From: Dehalococcoidia bacterium | GTDB taxonomy: Bacteria; Chloroflexota; Dehalococcoidia; UBA2979 | Direction: 5' to 3' | Length of the DNA stretch: 5,259 nt | NCBI GenBank assembly: GCA_018700215.1 | Contig: JABIST010000433.1 | Coordinates: 1-5,259, forward strand | Part shown: piece by piece, positions 5,002 to 5,259 of the stretch | Layout of the letters: each line of letters starts with the position of its first letter | Position numbering within the stretch: position 1 is the first letter of the stretch | Made by a program: the position numbers and the translations under genes | The notes under the pieces: generated by a model | Database searches by the model: none | The model's input: only the letters and a program-made list of their open reading frames with translations | Told to the model about the DNA's origin: nothing

Positions 5002-5259
5002 AACGTTCGACGAACTCCCTCGTGCCGTCGTGGTTCTTGGCGCTGGCGCATCTGCCGACGCTGCATCCAACGGCCAGTTAATCAAGGACAATGGCTGGCG
5101 TCCGCCGGTAGCCCGCGAACTCTTCGACTTCAAGCATCGTGCTGAATTCCATCATCACCTGATGGCCTACCGTGGTGCCCAAGCGTTAGCGGGCGAACTC
5201 GCAAGCCTCAGCGCCCGTGGTGATCTGAAGCTCGAAGATCAACTCCGGAGTTACGAACA
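4991..5259 (+). CDS. SIR2-like protein, N-terminus only (cut by window end)
   Basis: The first 89 residues are present and the gene runs off the window. Residues 12-21 read AVVVLGAGAS, a hydrophobic strand followed by the GAGxS glycine loop that opens the Rossmann-type NAD-binding fold of SIR2-like proteins. WRPPVARELFD at 36-46 resembles the RPP..LF segment that often follows in SIR2-like proteins found in defence loci. The catalytic Asn and His of SIR2 NADases would lie beyond the window, so enzymatic activity cannot be judged. Members of this group act as NAD-depleting effectors in several anti-phage systems, but others are uncharacterised. The start is the ATG at 4991; no Shine-Dalgarno site lies close by, and the 11-base overlap with the preceding gene suggests reinitiation. 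About 58% of its codons end in G or C, with AGA, TTA and CGT codons, unlike the left-hand genes, which suggests separate acquisition. Another GxGxS nucleotide-binding family remains possible. Confidence 0.72.
   Translation, partial: MPDRTFDELPRAVVVLGAGASADAASNGQLIKDNGWRPPVARELFDFKHRAEFHHHLMAYRGAQALAGELASLSARGDLKLEDQLRSYE

Noticed and set aside
1..5259. CRISPR arrays, insertion sequences, tRNA or rRNA genes
   Set aside because: I saw no spaced direct repeats, transposase motifs, terminal inverted repeats, cloverleaf sequences or ribosomal RNA motifs on either strand.

Overview
This is a GC-rich bacterial window that probably comes from an environmental genome. The genes are dense, third codon positions are mostly C or G, and there are no RNA genes, insertion sequences or CRISPR repeats. 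The lineage cannot be fixed from the sequence. A DUF983 protein, a secreted matrixin-type protease with Ig/PKD-like repeats, and a CaiB-type CoA transferase beside a phosphotriesterase-family hydrolase would fit Chloroflexota (Dehalococcoidia/SAR202-like). That assignment is a guess; an actinobacterial or other high-GC origin is possible.

Layout. (1) 24-422 (+) encodes a small DUF983 membrane protein with two CxxC pairs. (2) 419-2080 (-) encodes a secreted zinc metalloprotease: signal peptide, HExxHxxGxxH catalytic domain, PKD/Ig-like domain, FN3-like domain and a C-terminal beta-rich region. It converges on the DUF983 gene, and the two stop codons share the palindrome CTAG. (3) 2081-2333 is a divergent intergenic region with Shine-Dalgarno sites for both flanking genes and weak promoter candidates. 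(4) 2334-3641 (+) encodes a family III (CaiB/BaiF) CoA transferase. (5) 3721-4689 (+) encodes a phosphotriesterase-family metal-dependent hydrolase. Its first in-frame ATG (3814) would cut off the HxH metal-binding motif. The real N-terminus is encoded upstream, where the only reasonable in-frame start is a rare ATC at 3721, unless a C-run indel hides a GTG start. (6) 4714-5001 (+) encodes a 95-residue protein I do not recognise. (7) 4991-5259 (+, cut by the window end) encodes the N-terminus of a protein with a GAGAS nucleotide-binding motif resembling SIR2-like proteins, which are common as NAD-consuming effectors in anti-phage defence.

How the genes relate. The CoA transferase and the hydrolase are co-directional, 79 bases apart and share strong C-ending codon use, so they probably form a catabolic or detoxification pair whose substrate cannot be read from the sequence. 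GC at third positions then falls, from about 83% in the hydrolase sample to 72% in the 95-residue gene and 58% in the SIR2-like gene. This, with the 11-base overlap of the last two genes, suggests that the right edge enters a separately acquired two-gene (or longer) module, possibly a defence locus. That module is the best lead for something undescribed, but most of it lies outside the window.
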